A stretch of 64,000 nt of DNA, from assembly GCA_051414805.1 (NCBI GenBank), contig CP166702.1:3348001-3412000 (forward strand), read 5' to 3'. The stretch's first letter is position 1, and every line of letters begins with the position of its first letter. The notes under the pieces are model-generated. The model had not been told where the DNA came from and made no database searches. It saw only the letters and a program-made list of their open reading frames with translations. Of the stretch, positions 17,104-25,864 are shown in pieces. The translations under genes and the position numbers were made by a program. This stretch comes from Xenophilus sp003671765 (GTDB lineage: Bacteria; Pseudomonadota; Gammaproteobacteria; Burkholderiales; Burkholderiaceae_C).

Positions 17104-17913
17104 ATGTTTCGCACCCAATTATCGGCCGTCCCCGTCTGGCTCGCCCTCGCAGCAGGGGTCGCCCTGACGGCCGGGTGCTCGTCGACCAAGGAAGACCGCA
17201 CGGCGAACTGGAGCCCCAACCGGATCTATGCCGAGGCCAAGGAAGAAGCCGACGGCGGCTCCTACGACAAGGCCGTGCCGCTGTACGAGAAGCTCGAGGG
17301 CCGCGCCGCAGGGACGCCGCTGGCCCAGCAGGCGCAGCTGGACAAGGCCTACGCCCAGTACAAGGGCGGCGACCGGACCCAGGCGATCGCCACGCTCGAC
17401 CGCTTCATGAAGCTGCACCCGGCCAGCCCCGCACTGGACTACGCGCTGTACCTCAAGGGCGTGGTGAACTTCAACGACGACCTGGGCATGTTCTCGTGGC
17501 TCACGCGCCAGGACCTGTCGGAGCGCGACCAGAAGGCGGCCAAGGAATCGTTCCTGGCCTTCAAGGAACTGGTCGAGCGCTTCCCCGATTCGCGCTACGC
17601 GAAGGATGCGCGCGACCGCATGCGCTACATCGTCAACTCGCTGGCGCAGTACGAAGTGCACGTGGCGCGCTACTACTACTCGCGCGGCGCCTACCTGGCG
17701 GCCATCAACCGCGCGCAGATCGCGCTCGCCGACTACCGCGAAGTGCCGGCCCTCGAAGAAGCGCTCTACATCATGGTGCAGTCCTACGACGCGCTGGGCA
17801 TGACCCAGCTGCGCGACGATGCCAAGCGCGTGCTGACGACCAACTACCCCAACAGCGAATACCTGGTGAGCGGCTTCAAGCGCAAGGACGATCCCTGGTG
17901 GAAGCTCTGGTGA
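17104..17913 (+). CDS. bamD: Outer membrane protein assembly factor BamD (ComL)
   Basis: BamD is the essential TPR lipoprotein of the BAM complex. The 269-residue product starts MFRTQLSAVP at ATG 17104 and has a lipobox LTAGC with Cys25, followed by TPR repeats (NRIYAEAKEEADGGSYDKAV, VERFPDSRYAKDARDRM). An in-frame start 33 nt upstream is possible but would overlap rluD. It is the second BAM lipoprotein gene in the window after bamB. An intrinsic terminator follows. Confidence 0.96.
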   Translation: MFRTQLSAVPVWLALAAGVALTAGCSSTKEDRTANWSPNRIYAEAKEEADGGSYDKAVPLYEKLEGRAAGTPLAQQAQLDKAYAQYKGGDRTQAIATLDRFMKLHPASPALDYALYLKGVVNFNDDLGMFSWLTRQDLSERDQKAAKESFLAFKELVERFPDSRYAKDARDRMRYIVNSLAQYEVHVARYYYSRGAYLAAINRAQIALADYREVPALEEALYIMVQSYDALGMTQLRDDAKRVLTTNYPNSEYLVSGFKRKDDPWWKLW

Positions 17914-17946
17914 GAGCGCCCGCTGCTCGGCGCCCCACCTGATTCC

Positions 17947-17977
17947 ACGGCCGCCCTGTGCGGCCGTCGTGCTTTTT
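17947..17977 (+). terminator. Intrinsic terminator after bamD
   Basis: The stem ACGGCCGC/GCGGCCGT with loop CCTGT is followed by CGTGC and five T residues. It lies 33 bp after the bamD stop. Confidence 0.8.
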
Positions 17978-18063
17978 CATCGCCGGGCCGCCCCAAGATG
18001 GAAAAGGCGCCCCCTCGGGGGGCAGCGGACCTCGCCAAGCGGGGGAGCGTGGGGGCCTTCTTC
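17971..18063. repeat. GC-rich intergenic repeat-like element between bamD and dinG
   Basis: The segment runs from CTTTTTCATCGCCGGGCCG through GGAAAAGGCGCCCCCTCGGG to GGGGGCCTTCTTC. It contains several inverted repeats, including CCCCCTCGGGGG. It resembles an intergenic sequence that I recall as recurrent in Variovorax and related genomes; only one copy is in this window, so repetition cannot be shown here. Confidence 0.4.
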
Positions 18064-20076
18064 TCATGGAGCCGATGCGAGCAAGTCGTCGAATGCCGCG
18101 TCGAGTGCCTGGGCGTCGTCCAGGCGCCGCATCGGCGGCAGGGCCTGCAGCAGGCGGCGGCCGTAGCCCATGGCGGTCAGGCGCGTGTCGCACACCGCGA
18201 GCACCCCGCGGTCGCTCTCGCGCCGGATGAGGCGCCCCGCGCCCTGCTTGAGCGCCACGGCAGCCTCCGGAACGAAGTAGTCGTTGAAGCCGCTGCGCCC
18301 TTGCGACTCCAGCCGCCTGGAGCGCGCCTCGACCAGCGGGTCGTTGGGCGGCGGAAAGGGCAGCTTGTCGATCACCACGAACTGCAGCGCATCGCCCGGC
18401 GCATCGAAGCCCTCCCAGAACGAGGCCGAAGCGACCAGCACGCAGCCCTTGCGGCCGGCCGAGGCACCCTCGCGGAAGCGCTCCATCAACACCCGCTTGG
18501 GCAACTCGCCCTGCACGAGCACTTCGAGGTCGGCCCCGCCGGTCTGCGCCCTCTGGCGCAACAGATCACCGATCGTCCGTAGCGCGCGCAAGGTGGTCGT
18601 CAACACGAGGGTGCGGCCGCCGAGCCGTTCGGCGCCGTGCGCCGCGAGCCGGGCCACCTCGGCACTGTGCGCGGGATCGTTCGGCTTCGGAAAGCTGCGC
18701 GGCACGTAGAGCGCGGCCTGCTCGCCGTAGTCGAAGGGGCTGCTCACGCGCAGGATCTGCGCGTCGCTCAACCCGCAGGGCTCGGTGAACCAGCGCAGGC
18801 GCGGGTCGTCGCCGAGGGTGGCGGAGGTGAAGATCCAGGCCCGACCGTCGGCGGACGCATCACCGTCCTGCGGCGCGCGGTCGGTCTTGAGCACTCGCTT
18901 GCGCACCGCATCCGCGATGTCCAGCGGCGATTCGACCAGCCGCAGCTGCGTGCCCACGTCGACCCAGCGCACCGCCTCGGGCGCGCACGGCTGGGCGAGC
19001 CGCTCGGCGCGCTCGAGCATCTGGGCGGCGCGCTCGTGCAGGCGCACGAAGTCCGGCGCGATCTCGCTGACCGTGTCCAGGGCTTCCATGGAGTCATGAA
19101 GGCTGCGGCGCAGTGCTTCCAGGCTCTCCTGCCATGGCCTCTCGGCGACGCCTTCGGGCGCGGGCCCGGCCCAGCGCAGCTTGGCGCCCGGCCATGACTT
19201 GCCGACGGACAGCCGCAGTTCGCGCGCGGCCCGGTCCAGGCTCGCCACGACCTGCTGCCAGTCGGCCAGGCCGCGCGCCTGCTGCAGGCCCGCGGCCAGC
19301 ACGTCGCGCGCGAAATCGAGGACCTGTCCCGTGCCCAGCTGCAGCCCGAGGAACTGGACGCCGGTCTCGTTGAGCTGGTGCGCCTCGTCGAACACCACGA
19401 CGCGCACGCTCGGCAACAGCTCGGCCATGCCCGACTCGCGCACCGCGAGGTCGGCGAAGAAGAGATGGTGGTTGATCACGACCACGTCAGCGGCCAGCGC
19501 CTCGCGGCGCGCGAGGTTCACATGGCAGGCCTTGAACTGCGGGCACTGCGCGCCCAGACAGTTGTCGCGGGTGGAAGTCACCAGCGGAATCACGGGCGAG
19601 CGCTCGTCGAGACCAGGCAGCTCGGCCAGGTCGCCGGTGCGTGTGCCCAGCGACCACTGCTCGATCTTGCCCAGGGTGCGCGCCATGCCGCGCTCCACGC
19701 CTGCGTCGTGCCGGGCCAATCCCAGGCGGTGCAGGCACAGGTAGCTCGCGCGCCCCTTGAGCAGCGCCGTCTTCAGTGGCAGGCCCAGCGCCTCGACCAG
19801 GCGCGGCAGGTCGCGGCCGAACAGCTGGTCCTGCAGGGCCTTGGTGGCCGTCGACAGCAGCACGCGTTCGCCGCTGAGCAACGCCGGCACCAGATAGGAA
19901 AAGGTCTTGCCGACACCGGTGCCGGCTTCGGCCACCAGGACGCCGCCGCGGTCGATGGTGTCGGCCACCGCCAGCGCCATCTGCGTCTGGCCGCTGCGCA
20001 CGCGAAAGTGCTCGGCCGCGCGCGACAGCACGCCGTCCTCGGCAAAAGCGCCTTCGACCTCGTCGCGCAGCGCCAT
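18064..20076 (-). CDS. dinG: ATP-dependent DNA helicase, DinG/YoaA (XPD-like) family
   Basis: This is a superfamily 2 iron-sulfur helicase of the DinG/YoaA type, acting on damaged or structured DNA. The 670 residues contain Walker A EAGTGVGKT (50-58), the DEAH box (230-233), and four cysteines placed as in the XPD iron-sulfur domain (C114, C173, C178, C184). Helicase motifs near the C-terminus include SASFWEGFDAPGD and QGAGRLIRRESDRG. The gene symbol is used in the broad sense, since yoaA-type and dinG-type enzymes cannot be separated confidently here. Its ATG shares one base with the stop of the preceding DUF465 gene. Confidence 0.9.
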   Translation of the reverse strand: MALRDEVEGAFAEDGVLSRAAEHFRVRSGQTQMALAVADTIDRGGVLVAEAGTGVGKTFSYLVPALLSGERVLLSTATKALQDQLFGRDLPRLVEALGLPLKTALLKGRASYLCLHRLGLARHDAGVERGMARTLGKIEQWSLGTRTGDLAELPGLDERSPVIPLVTSTRDNCLGAQCPQFKACHVNLARREALAADVVVINHHLFFADLAVRESGMAELLPSVRVVVFDEAHQLNETGVQFLGLQLGTGQVLDFARDVLAAGLQQARGLADWQQVVASLDRAARELRLSVGKSWPGAKLRWAGPAPEGVAERPWQESLEALRRSLHDSMEALDTVSEIAPDFVRLHERAAQMLERAERLAQPCAPEAVRWVDVGTQLRLVESPLDIADAVRKRVLKTDRAPQDGDASADGRAWIFTSATLGDDPRLRWFTEPCGLSDAQILRVSSPFDYGEQAALYVPRSFPKPNDPAHSAEVARLAAHGAERLGGRTLVLTTTLRALRTIGDLLRQRAQTGGADLEVLVQGELPKRVLMERFREGASAGRKGCVLVASASFWEGFDAPGDALQFVVIDKLPFPPPNDPLVEARSRRLESQGRSGFNDYFVPEAAVALKQGAGRLIRRESDRGVLAVCDTRLTAMGYGRRLLQALPPMRRLDDAQALDAAFDDLLASAP

Positions 20077-20288
20077 CAGGCGGGCTCGGGCGGCACGAGC
20101 AGTTGCTGGGTCTTCTGGATCTCGTCGCGCAGGGCCAGGCGGCGCTTCTTCAACCGGCGCAACAGCAGCTCGTCCTGTGGCCGGGCTTCGCCCAGGCGAT
20201 CAATGCTGGCATCGAGGTCGGCATGCTCGATGCGCAGCTCGATCAGACGGCGTGACAGGGAATGAAGATCGGAATCCAAAGAGGCCAT
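20076..20288 (-). CDS. Small DUF465 (YdcH-like) coiled-coil protein
   Basis: The 70-residue product (MASLDSDLHSLSRRLIELRIEH..., ending LLVPPEPA) is an alpha-helical, highly charged protein matching the DUF465/YdcH family, whose function is not established. The ATG at 20286-20288 gives the usual family length; longer frames extend into non-conserved sequence. Its stop and the dinG start share one base (TGATG), so the two are translationally coupled. The PP2C gene diverges from just upstream. Confidence 0.8.
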   Translation of the reverse strand: MASLDSDLHSLSRRLIELRIEHADLDASIDRLGEARPQDELLLRRLKKRRLALRDEIQKTQQLLVPPEPA

Positions 20289-20394
20289 CAGTGTGAAAAA
20301 AGACCACCGATGTTCAACAGATAATACGCGCTCCTCCTTGGCCTTCCGGCCGGTGCGCACATCCGGTCTCGCCATCCTCACCGCCCTCCCCCCG

Positions 20395-21168
20395 ATGCCC
20401 CGAGGCTTCCGACTCACTGCGGCCACCGGCCTCCATCAAGGCGACCGGCCCTACCAGCAGGACCAGGTCCTGCTGATCGCGCATCCGCGCGTGCCCGGCT
20501 GCATCCTGGCCGTGGTGGCCGACGGCATGGGCGGGCGCAGTGGCGGGCGCAAGGCCTCGGACCAGGTGCTGCTCACCGCACGCCAGCTCTTCGAGCGCTA
20601 CGCGCCCGATGCGCAGCCGGCGTCGGCCCTGCTGCGCCAGGTGGTGGAGGACGCACACACGGTCATCAAGCTCACGGCGATCTCGAGCGAGCAGGAGCCG
20701 CACAGCACGGTGGCGGGCTTCCTGCTCAACCCGGGGGGCGACGGCGCGTGGATCCATGCCGGCGACTCGCGGGTCTACCTGTTCCGCAAGGGTCGGCTGG
20801 TGCGGCGCACGCGCGACCATTCCTATGTCGAAGTGCTGATCGAGCGCGGTGAGCTGACCGAAGACGAGGCGATGCGCCACCCCCAGGCCAACATCCTGGT
20901 CGGCTGCCTCGGGATGCACGCCACGCCGCCGCCGATCGACGTGCATGAGATGGAGCCCCTCGGCGCCGGTGACGCGCTGCTGGCCTGCAGCGATGGCCTG
21001 TGGCACTACTTCACGCCCGAGGAACTGGGCGCGGTGATCGCCGAACAGTCGCCGCGCGAGGCGGTGGCGCTGCTGGTGTCGGAGGCGCGCCAGCGGGCGC
21101 ACGGCACGGGCGACAACCTCTCGCTGGCCCTGCTCAAGCTCGAGGCGCTGCCCAGCGCGGCCGGCTGA
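20395..21168 (+). CDS. PP2C-family serine/threonine phosphatase
   Basis: The protein has the PP2C metal-binding and core motifs: QGDRPYQQDQ near the start, DGMGGRSGG, HAGDSRVYLFRKGRL, CSDGLWHYF and GDNLSLALL. It should be a cytosolic metal-dependent Ser/Thr phosphatase (Stp/PrpC type). I favour ATG 20395 (257 residues, MPRGFRLTAATG), since it begins just before the conserved domain. An upstream ATG at 20293 would add 34 residues and nearly abut the divergent DUF465 gene. No partner kinase gene is adjacent, so its targets are unknown. Confidence 0.85.
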   Translation: MPRGFRLTAATGLHQGDRPYQQDQVLLIAHPRVPGCILAVVADGMGGRSGGRKASDQVLLTARQLFERYAPDAQPASALLRQVVEDAHTVIKLTAISSEQEPHSTVAGFLLNPGGDGAWIHAGDSRVYLFRKGRLVRRTRDHSYVEVLIERGELTEDEAMRHPQANILVGCLGMHATPPPIDVHEMEPLGAGDALLACSDGLWHYFTPEELGAVIAEQSPREAVALLVSEARQRAHGTGDNLSLALLKLEALPSAAG

Positions 21169-21174
21169 TCCGGT

Positions 21175-21846
21175 TCAGGGCGCCGGCGGCAGCGGCGCGG
21201 CCGGCGGCTTGGTCTGGCTGGCGTTGCGGCGATCACGCTCGGCACGGCGGCGCTCGGCCGCAGCCTGCTTGCGCTGGTAGCGGTCGAGCTGCACCGGCGC
21301 CTGGGCGGCCCGGCCGGCGGCCTTGGCCTCGTCCTGCACATGGCGCTGCTGCTTGTTCTCGAAGGCCTGCTCGCGCTGCTGCGCTTGCGCCGCGGTGTTC
21401 GCACGGCTCTGTGCGTGGTCGGCCGCGCGTTGCTCGCGGTCGCGCTGAGCCTGGCGAGCCTGCTCCTGCTGCTCGGGGCGGTCCTGCGTGCGCGGCGTGG
21501 CCTGCTTCTGATCCAGCCGCCGCAGCTGCTCGGCCCCGCGGCGCTTGCGTTCGATGTCGTTGATCGCCGCTTCCTGGCGCTTCAGGTCATCGGTCTGGGC
21601 ACGGCGCCGGGCGCGGCTGTCGCGCAGGCAGTTGTCGACGGCGAAGCGCTGGTAGCAGGCGGCCTCTTCCTGCTGGAAGCGCGCCTCGATGGCCTTTCGC
21701 TCGGCCGCGATGCGATCGCGTTCGGGCTGGTAGTTCTTCTGTGCCCCCGCCGCACCCTGCGAGCCGGCGGGTCCCGATTGGGCGAAGGCTGCGCCGGCGC
21801 CGAACGCGAGCGCCAGGAAGACGGCCAGGGAAGAACGCAGGATCAT
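21175..21846 (-). CDS. Secreted Gln/Arg/Ala-rich coiled-coil protein of unknown function
   Basis: The 223-residue product has a clear signal peptide (MILRSSLAVFLALAFGAGAAFAQ) and a mature part dominated by Glu, Arg, Gln and Ala in long helices, with two cysteines near CYQRFAVDNC and a Pro-rich C-terminus. I do not recognise a named domain; similar proteins are common as periplasmic hypotheticals in Comamonadaceae. The ATG at 21844-21846 overlaps the zapE stop by 4 bp, so it is coupled to zapE. Its stop is 6 bp from the convergent PP2C stop. Confidence 0.75.
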   Translation of the reverse strand: MILRSSLAVFLALAFGAGAAFAQSGPAGSQGAAGAQKNYQPERDRIAAERKAIEARFQQEEAACYQRFAVDNCLRDSRARRRAQTDDLKRQEAAINDIERKRRGAEQLRRLDQKQATPRTQDRPEQQEQARQAQRDREQRAADHAQSRANTAAQAQQREQAFENKQQRHVQDEAKAAGRAAQAPVQLDRYQRKQAAAERRRAERDRRNASQTKPPAAPLPPAP

Positions 21847-22943
21847 GTGAGGCGGGTATCGACAGTGCGGCGCTCCAGCGCCAGGAATTCGGTCGACTGC
21901 ATCTCGTTGAGGCGCGACACGGTGCGCGGAAACTCGTGGGCCAGCGGGCCTTCGGTGTACAACGCCTCCGGTTCGACGGCCGCCGACATGATGAGCTTCA
22001 CCCGCCGATCGTAGAACACGTCCACCAGCCAGGTGAAACGGCGTGCTTCCGAGGCCATGCGCACCGGCATGTGGGGCACGTCGGACAGCAGCACGGTGTG
22101 GAACTGGCTCGCGATCTCGAGGTAGTCGTTCATCGAGCGCGGGCCGCCGCACAGGGTCTTGAAGTCGAACCACACCACGCCGCCGGCGCGGCGCCGCGCG
22201 CGGATCTCGCGCTGCTCGATGTGCAGGATCGGGCTGTCGTCGCCCTTCTCGGCCAGCTTGTCGAACAGGTGGCGCATCTCCTTCTCGGCCGCCGCATCGT
22301 TGGGCGTGAGGTACAGGCGCGCCTGCTCCAGCGTACGGCGCCGGTAGTCGGTGCCGTTGTCGACGTTGATGACCTCCAGCTTTCGATTCAGCAGTTCGAT
22401 GGCCGGCAGGATGCGGTCACGGTGCAGGCCGCCAGGGTACAGGTCGTCGGGCTTGAAGTTGGAGGTGGTGACGAAGCCCACCCCGTTGTCGAACAGCGCC
22501 ACCAGCAGGCGATGCAGGATCATCGCGTCGGTGATGTCGGCGACGTGGAACTCGTCGAAGCAGATCAGCTTGAAGCGCTTGGCGATGCGCTTGCCCAGCT
22601 CGTCGAGTGGGTTCTGGATGCCCTGCAGGTCCGCCAGCTCGCGGTGCACCTCACGCATGAACTCGTGGAAGTGCAGGCGCGTCTTGCGGTTCAGCGGCAC
22701 CGCGTTGAAGAAGCAGTCCATCAGGAAGCTCTTGCCGCGGCCGACGCCACCGTACATGTAGACCCCGCGCGGGATCTCCGGCCGGTGGATCAGCTTCTTG
22801 AACGCGTTGGAACGCTGCGTCTTGTACTCGGCCCATTCACGGGCGCAGCGGTCGAGCGCTTCCACGGCACGCAGCTGTGCGGGATCGCTCTGGAAGCCGC
22901 GCTGCTTGAGCTCGGCCTCGTAGGCTTGCTTGACGGAGATCAC
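21843..22943 (-). CDS. zapE: Cell division protein ZapE (AFG1-like ATPase)
   Basis: ZapE is an AFG1/LACE1-family AAA+ ATPase that interacts with FtsZ during division. The 366-residue protein has Walker A GGVGRGKS (65-72), the Walker B segment LICFDEFHVADITDAM, sensor TTSN and the family motif RRRAGGVVWFDF. The start MISVKQAYEAEL is at 22941-22943. It lies downstream of the 2-oxoglutarate dehydrogenase operon, separated by a palindromic repeat copy, and overlaps the secreted-protein gene by 4 bp. Confidence 0.93.
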   Translation of the reverse strand: MISVKQAYEAELKQRGFQSDPAQLRAVEALDRCAREWAEYKTQRSNAFKKLIHRPEIPRGVYMYGGVGRGKSFLMDCFFNAVPLNRKTRLHFHEFMREVHRELADLQGIQNPLDELGKRIAKRFKLICFDEFHVADITDAMILHRLLVALFDNGVGFVTTSNFKPDDLYPGGLHRDRILPAIELLNRKLEVINVDNGTDYRRRTLEQARLYLTPNDAAAEKEMRHLFDKLAEKGDDSPILHIEQREIRARRRAGGVVWFDFKTLCGGPRSMNDYLEIASQFHTVLLSDVPHMPVRMASEARRFTWLVDVFYDRRVKLIMSAAVEPEALYTEGPLAHEFPRTVSRLNEMQSTEFLALERRTVDTRLT

Positions 22944-22966
22944 CAGGATGCAGGCACGGCGAGACC

Positions 22967-23013
22967 GCTATGAATTCATAGCTGCACGCGCCCGTTGGGC
23001 GGGCGCTGCAGCC
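22967..23013 (+). repeat. Dispersed palindrome-hairpin repeat, intergenic copy between lpdA and zapE
   Basis: This is the cleanest copy. The box GCTATGAATTCATAGC (22967-22982) is a perfect 16-bp palindrome. After spacer TGCAC comes the hairpin GCGCCCGTTGGGCGGGCGC (22988-23006, 7-bp stem) and TGCAGCC. The flanking CTGCA and TGCAG can extend the stem. No U-tract follows on the minus strand. Confidence 0.85.
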
Positions 23014-23044
23014 CGATTTCACTCGAATCCCGCCGACACGCCGA

Positions 23045-24478
23045 TCAGAAGTTCAGCGTGCGCTTGTCCACGGCCAGGGCCGCTTCCTTGGTCGCTTCCG
23101 ACAGCGAGGGGTGCGCATGGCAGATGCGCGCGATGTCCTCGCTGCTCGCCTTGAACTCCATCGCCACCACGGCTTCCGAGATCAGCTCGCTGACCTGTGG
23201 GCCGACCATGTGCACGCCGAGGATCTCGTCCGTCGTCGCGTCGGCCAGGAACTTGACCATGCCGGTGGTGTCGCCCAGCGCGCGTGCGCGGCCGTTGGCC
23301 AGGAAGGGGAAGGTGCCGGCCTTGTAGGCGCGGCCACTGGCCTTGAGCTGCTGCTCGGTCTGGCCGACCCACGCGATCTCGGGGCTGGTGTAGATGACCC
23401 ACGGGATGGTGTTGAAGTTGACGTGCCCGTGCTGGCCCGCCATGCGCTCGGCCACCGCCACGCCCTCTTCCTCGGCCTTGTGCGCGAGCATCGGGCCGCG
23501 CACCACGTCGCCGATCGCCCAGACGCCCGGCAGGTTGGTCTTGCACTCGTCGTCGACCACGATCGCGCCGCGGTCGTCGAGCTTCAGGCCCACCGCTTCG
23601 GCATCGAGGCCGATGGTGTTGGGCACGCGACCGATGGAGACGATCAGCTTGTCGACCTCCAGCGTCTGCGCTTCGCCCTTGGCGTTGGTCCAGGCGATCG
23701 ACACGCCCTTCTTGCCCGAGCTGATCTCGCCGACCTTCACGCCGAGTTCGATCTTCAGGCCCTGCTTGTCGAAGGCCTTCTTCGCTTCCTTGGCGATCTG
23801 CTCGTCGACGGCGCCCAGGAAGCTGGGCAGCGCCTCGAGCACCGTCACCTCGGCGCCCAGGCGGCGCCACACGGAGCCCATCTCCAGGCCGATCACGCCG
23901 GAGCCGATGAGCGCCAGCTTCCTGGGCACGGCACCGATGCGCAGCGCGCCGTCGTTCGAGAGGATGTTCTCCTCGTCGAAGGGCGCCCCGGGCAGTGCAC
24001 GCGCGTTGGAGCCCGTGGCCACGATGATCTGCTTGCCGACGATGGACTCCTCGGCCGCGCCGGTCACCTTGATCTCGTAGCCGGCATCGGACGCCTTCAC
24101 GAAGGCGCCGCGGCCGTGGAAGAACGTGACCTTGTTCTTCTTGAACAGGTACAGGATGCCGTCGTTGTTCTGCTTCACGACCGCGTCCTTGCGCGCCAGC
24201 ATCTTGCCCACGTCCAGCCCGAGGCCCTTGACCTCGATGCCGTGCTCGGCGAAGTGCTTGCCCGCGTGCTCGTAGTGCTCCGAGGACTGCAGCAGCGCCT
24301 TCGAGGGGATGCAGCCCACGTTGGTGCAGGTGCCGCCCGGTGCGGGCTTGCCGTCCTTGTTCTTCCACTCGTCGATGCAGGCGACGTTGAAGCCCAGTTG
24401 CGCGGCGCGGATGGCGGCGATGTAGCCGCCGGGGCCGCCGCCGATGACGATAACGTCGAATTGCTTGGTGTCAGCCAT
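23045..24478 (-). CDS. lpdA: Dihydrolipoyl dehydrogenase (E3 of the 2-oxoglutarate dehydrogenase complex)
   Basis: E3 reoxidises the lipoyl arm of E2 and reduces NAD+. The 477-residue protein has the FAD-binding GGGPGGYIAA near the N-terminus, the redox disulfide motif GGTCTNVGCIPSK (C51, C56), an NAD-binding GSGVIGLEMGSV, and the C-terminal catalytic HAHPSLSEA. It has no lipoyl domain, unlike the second E3 in the PDH operon. It starts 11 bp after odhB, so it belongs to the sucA-odhB-lpdA operon. Confidence 0.96.
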   Translation of the reverse strand: MADTKQFDVIVIGGGPGGYIAAIRAAQLGFNVACIDEWKNKDGKPAPGGTCTNVGCIPSKALLQSSEHYEHAGKHFAEHGIEVKGLGLDVGKMLARKDAVVKQNNDGILYLFKKNKVTFFHGRGAFVKASDAGYEIKVTGAAEESIVGKQIIVATGSNARALPGAPFDEENILSNDGALRIGAVPRKLALIGSGVIGLEMGSVWRRLGAEVTVLEALPSFLGAVDEQIAKEAKKAFDKQGLKIELGVKVGEISSGKKGVSIAWTNAKGEAQTLEVDKLIVSIGRVPNTIGLDAEAVGLKLDDRGAIVVDDECKTNLPGVWAIGDVVRGPMLAHKAEEEGVAVAERMAGQHGHVNFNTIPWVIYTSPEIAWVGQTEQQLKASGRAYKAGTFPFLANGRARALGDTTGMVKFLADATTDEILGVHMVGPQVSELISEAVVAMEFKASSEDIARICHAHPSLSEATKEAALAVDKRTLNF

Positions 24479-24489
24479 CTGCCTGGTCC

Positions 24490-25764
24490 TCAGATATCGA
24501 AGAGCAGGCGCGACGGATCTTCCAGCGCGTCCTTCATCGCCACCAGGCCCAGCACGGCTTCGCGGCCGTCGATGATGCGGTGGTCGTAGCTCATGGCCAG
24601 GTAGTTCATCGGGCGGATGACGATCTGGCCGTTCTCGACCACGGCGCGGTCCTTGGTCGCGTGCACGCCCAGGATGGCCGACTGCGGCGGGTTGATGATC
24701 GGGGTCGACAGCATCGAGCCGAAGGTGCCGCCGTTGGAGATGGAGAAGGTACCACCGGTCATCTCCTCGATGCCGAGCTTGCCTTCCTGGGCCTTCTTGC
24801 CGAACTCGGCAATCTTCTTCTCGATGTCGGCGAAGCTCATCTGGTCGGCATTGCGAAGGATCGGCACCACCAGGCCGCGCGGCGAACCGACGGCGATGCC
24901 GATGTCGAAGTAGCCGTGGTAGACGATGTCGTTGCCGTCGACCGAGGCGTTGAGCACCGGGTACTTCTTGAGGGCGTGCACGGCCGCCTTGACGAAGAAG
25001 CTCATGAAGCCGAGCTTGGTGCCGTGTTCCTTGGTGAAGGCGTCCTGGAACTTCTTGCGCAGTTCCATCACCGGCGCCATGTTGACCTCGTTGAAGGTGG
25101 TCAGGATGGCGTTGGTGGATTGCGACTGCAGCAGGCGCTCGGCGATGCGTGCGCGCAGGCGGCTCATCGGCACGCGCTCCTCGGGGCGGTCGCCCAGGTC
25201 CTGGCCCTTGGGCGCAGACACCTGCGGCAGCGCGGTCTTGGGCGCGCCGGTCGGAATCTGCACGGCCGGCGTGGCGGCCGGTGCGCCGGCGCCCCTGGCC
25301 ACGGCCGAGAGCACGTCGCCCTTGGTCACGCGGCCGTCCTTGCCGGTGCCGGCGACGTCGTTCACGGTGAGGTTGTTGTCGGCCAGCAGCTTGGCGGCCG
25401 AGGGCATGGCGACATCCGACTTGGCGCCGCCGGCCGGGGCAGCCGCCGCGGCGGGTGCGGGCGCTGCGGCGGCGGGCGCCGGCGCGGCAGCAGCGGGCGC
25501 GGGCGCGGCGGCAGCGGCCTTGCCTTCGGTGTCGATCTTGGCGATCAGCTGGTCGGCCACCACGGTGGCGCCGTCGCCCTGGACGATCTCGGCCAGCACG
25601 CCGGCGGCGGGCGCCGGCACTTCGAGCACGACCTTGTCGGTCTCGATCTCGATCAGGATTTCATCGGCCGCGACGGCTTCGCCGGCCTTCTTCTTCCACT
25701 GGAGCATCGTGGCTTCGGCCACGGATTCGGACAACTGGGGAACCTTGACTTCAACGATGGACAT
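24490..25764 (-). CDS. odhB: Dihydrolipoyl succinyltransferase (E2 of 2-oxoglutarate dehydrogenase)
   Basis: E2o transfers the succinyl group from lipoate to CoA. The 424-residue protein has one N-terminal lipoyl domain with Lys44 in IETDKVVLE. An Ala/Pro-rich linker (about 82-118) is followed by a peripheral subunit-binding domain (PSAAKLLADNNL...GRVTKGDVL) and the acyltransferase core ending with the catalytic DHRIIDGREAV. It follows sucA after 100 bp that contain a strong GC hairpin, and precedes lpdA by 11 bp. Also known as sucB. Confidence 0.97.
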   Translation of the reverse strand: MSIVEVKVPQLSESVAEATMLQWKKKAGEAVAADEILIEIETDKVVLEVPAPAAGVLAEIVQGDGATVVADQLIAKIDTEGKAAAAAPAPAAAAPAPAAAAPAPAAAAAPAGGAKSDVAMPSAAKLLADNNLTVNDVAGTGKDGRVTKGDVLSAVARGAGAPAATPAVQIPTGAPKTALPQVSAPKGQDLGDRPEERVPMSRLRARIAERLLQSQSTNAILTTFNEVNMAPVMELRKKFQDAFTKEHGTKLGFMSFFVKAAVHALKKYPVLNASVDGNDIVYHGYFDIGIAVGSPRGLVVPILRNADQMSFADIEKKIAEFGKKAQEGKLGIEEMTGGTFSISNGGTFGSMLSTPIINPPQSAILGVHATKDRAVVENGQIVIRPMNYLAMSYDHRIIDGREAVLGLVAMKDALEDPSRLLFDI

Positions 25765-25829
25765 TTTTTATCTCTGTCTGTTCATTTCTGGGGAGCGGTA
25801 CCGGCGCGGGGCTCGGCGCACATGGACGC

Positions 25830-25854
25830 GGGCCGGCGCGCGATGCGCCGGCCC
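25830..25854 (-). other. Strong GC hairpin in the sucA-odhB intergenic gap
   Basis: A perfect 10-bp stem GGGCCGGCGC/GCGCCGGCCC with a 5-nt loop lies immediately downstream of the sucA stop. No U-tract follows on the transcribed strand, so it is not a classical terminator; RNA stabilisation or a processing site is possible. Confidence 0.6.
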
Positions 25855-25864
25855 CTTGCCCGTC

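Noticed and set aside
25440..25520. Apparent tandem repeat in odhB (GCGGCGGGCGC-like units)
   Set aside because: It is the Ala/Pro-rich interdomain linker of an acyltransferase; codon bias for GCG/GCC/CCG produces the pattern and it lacks the 17-bp box.
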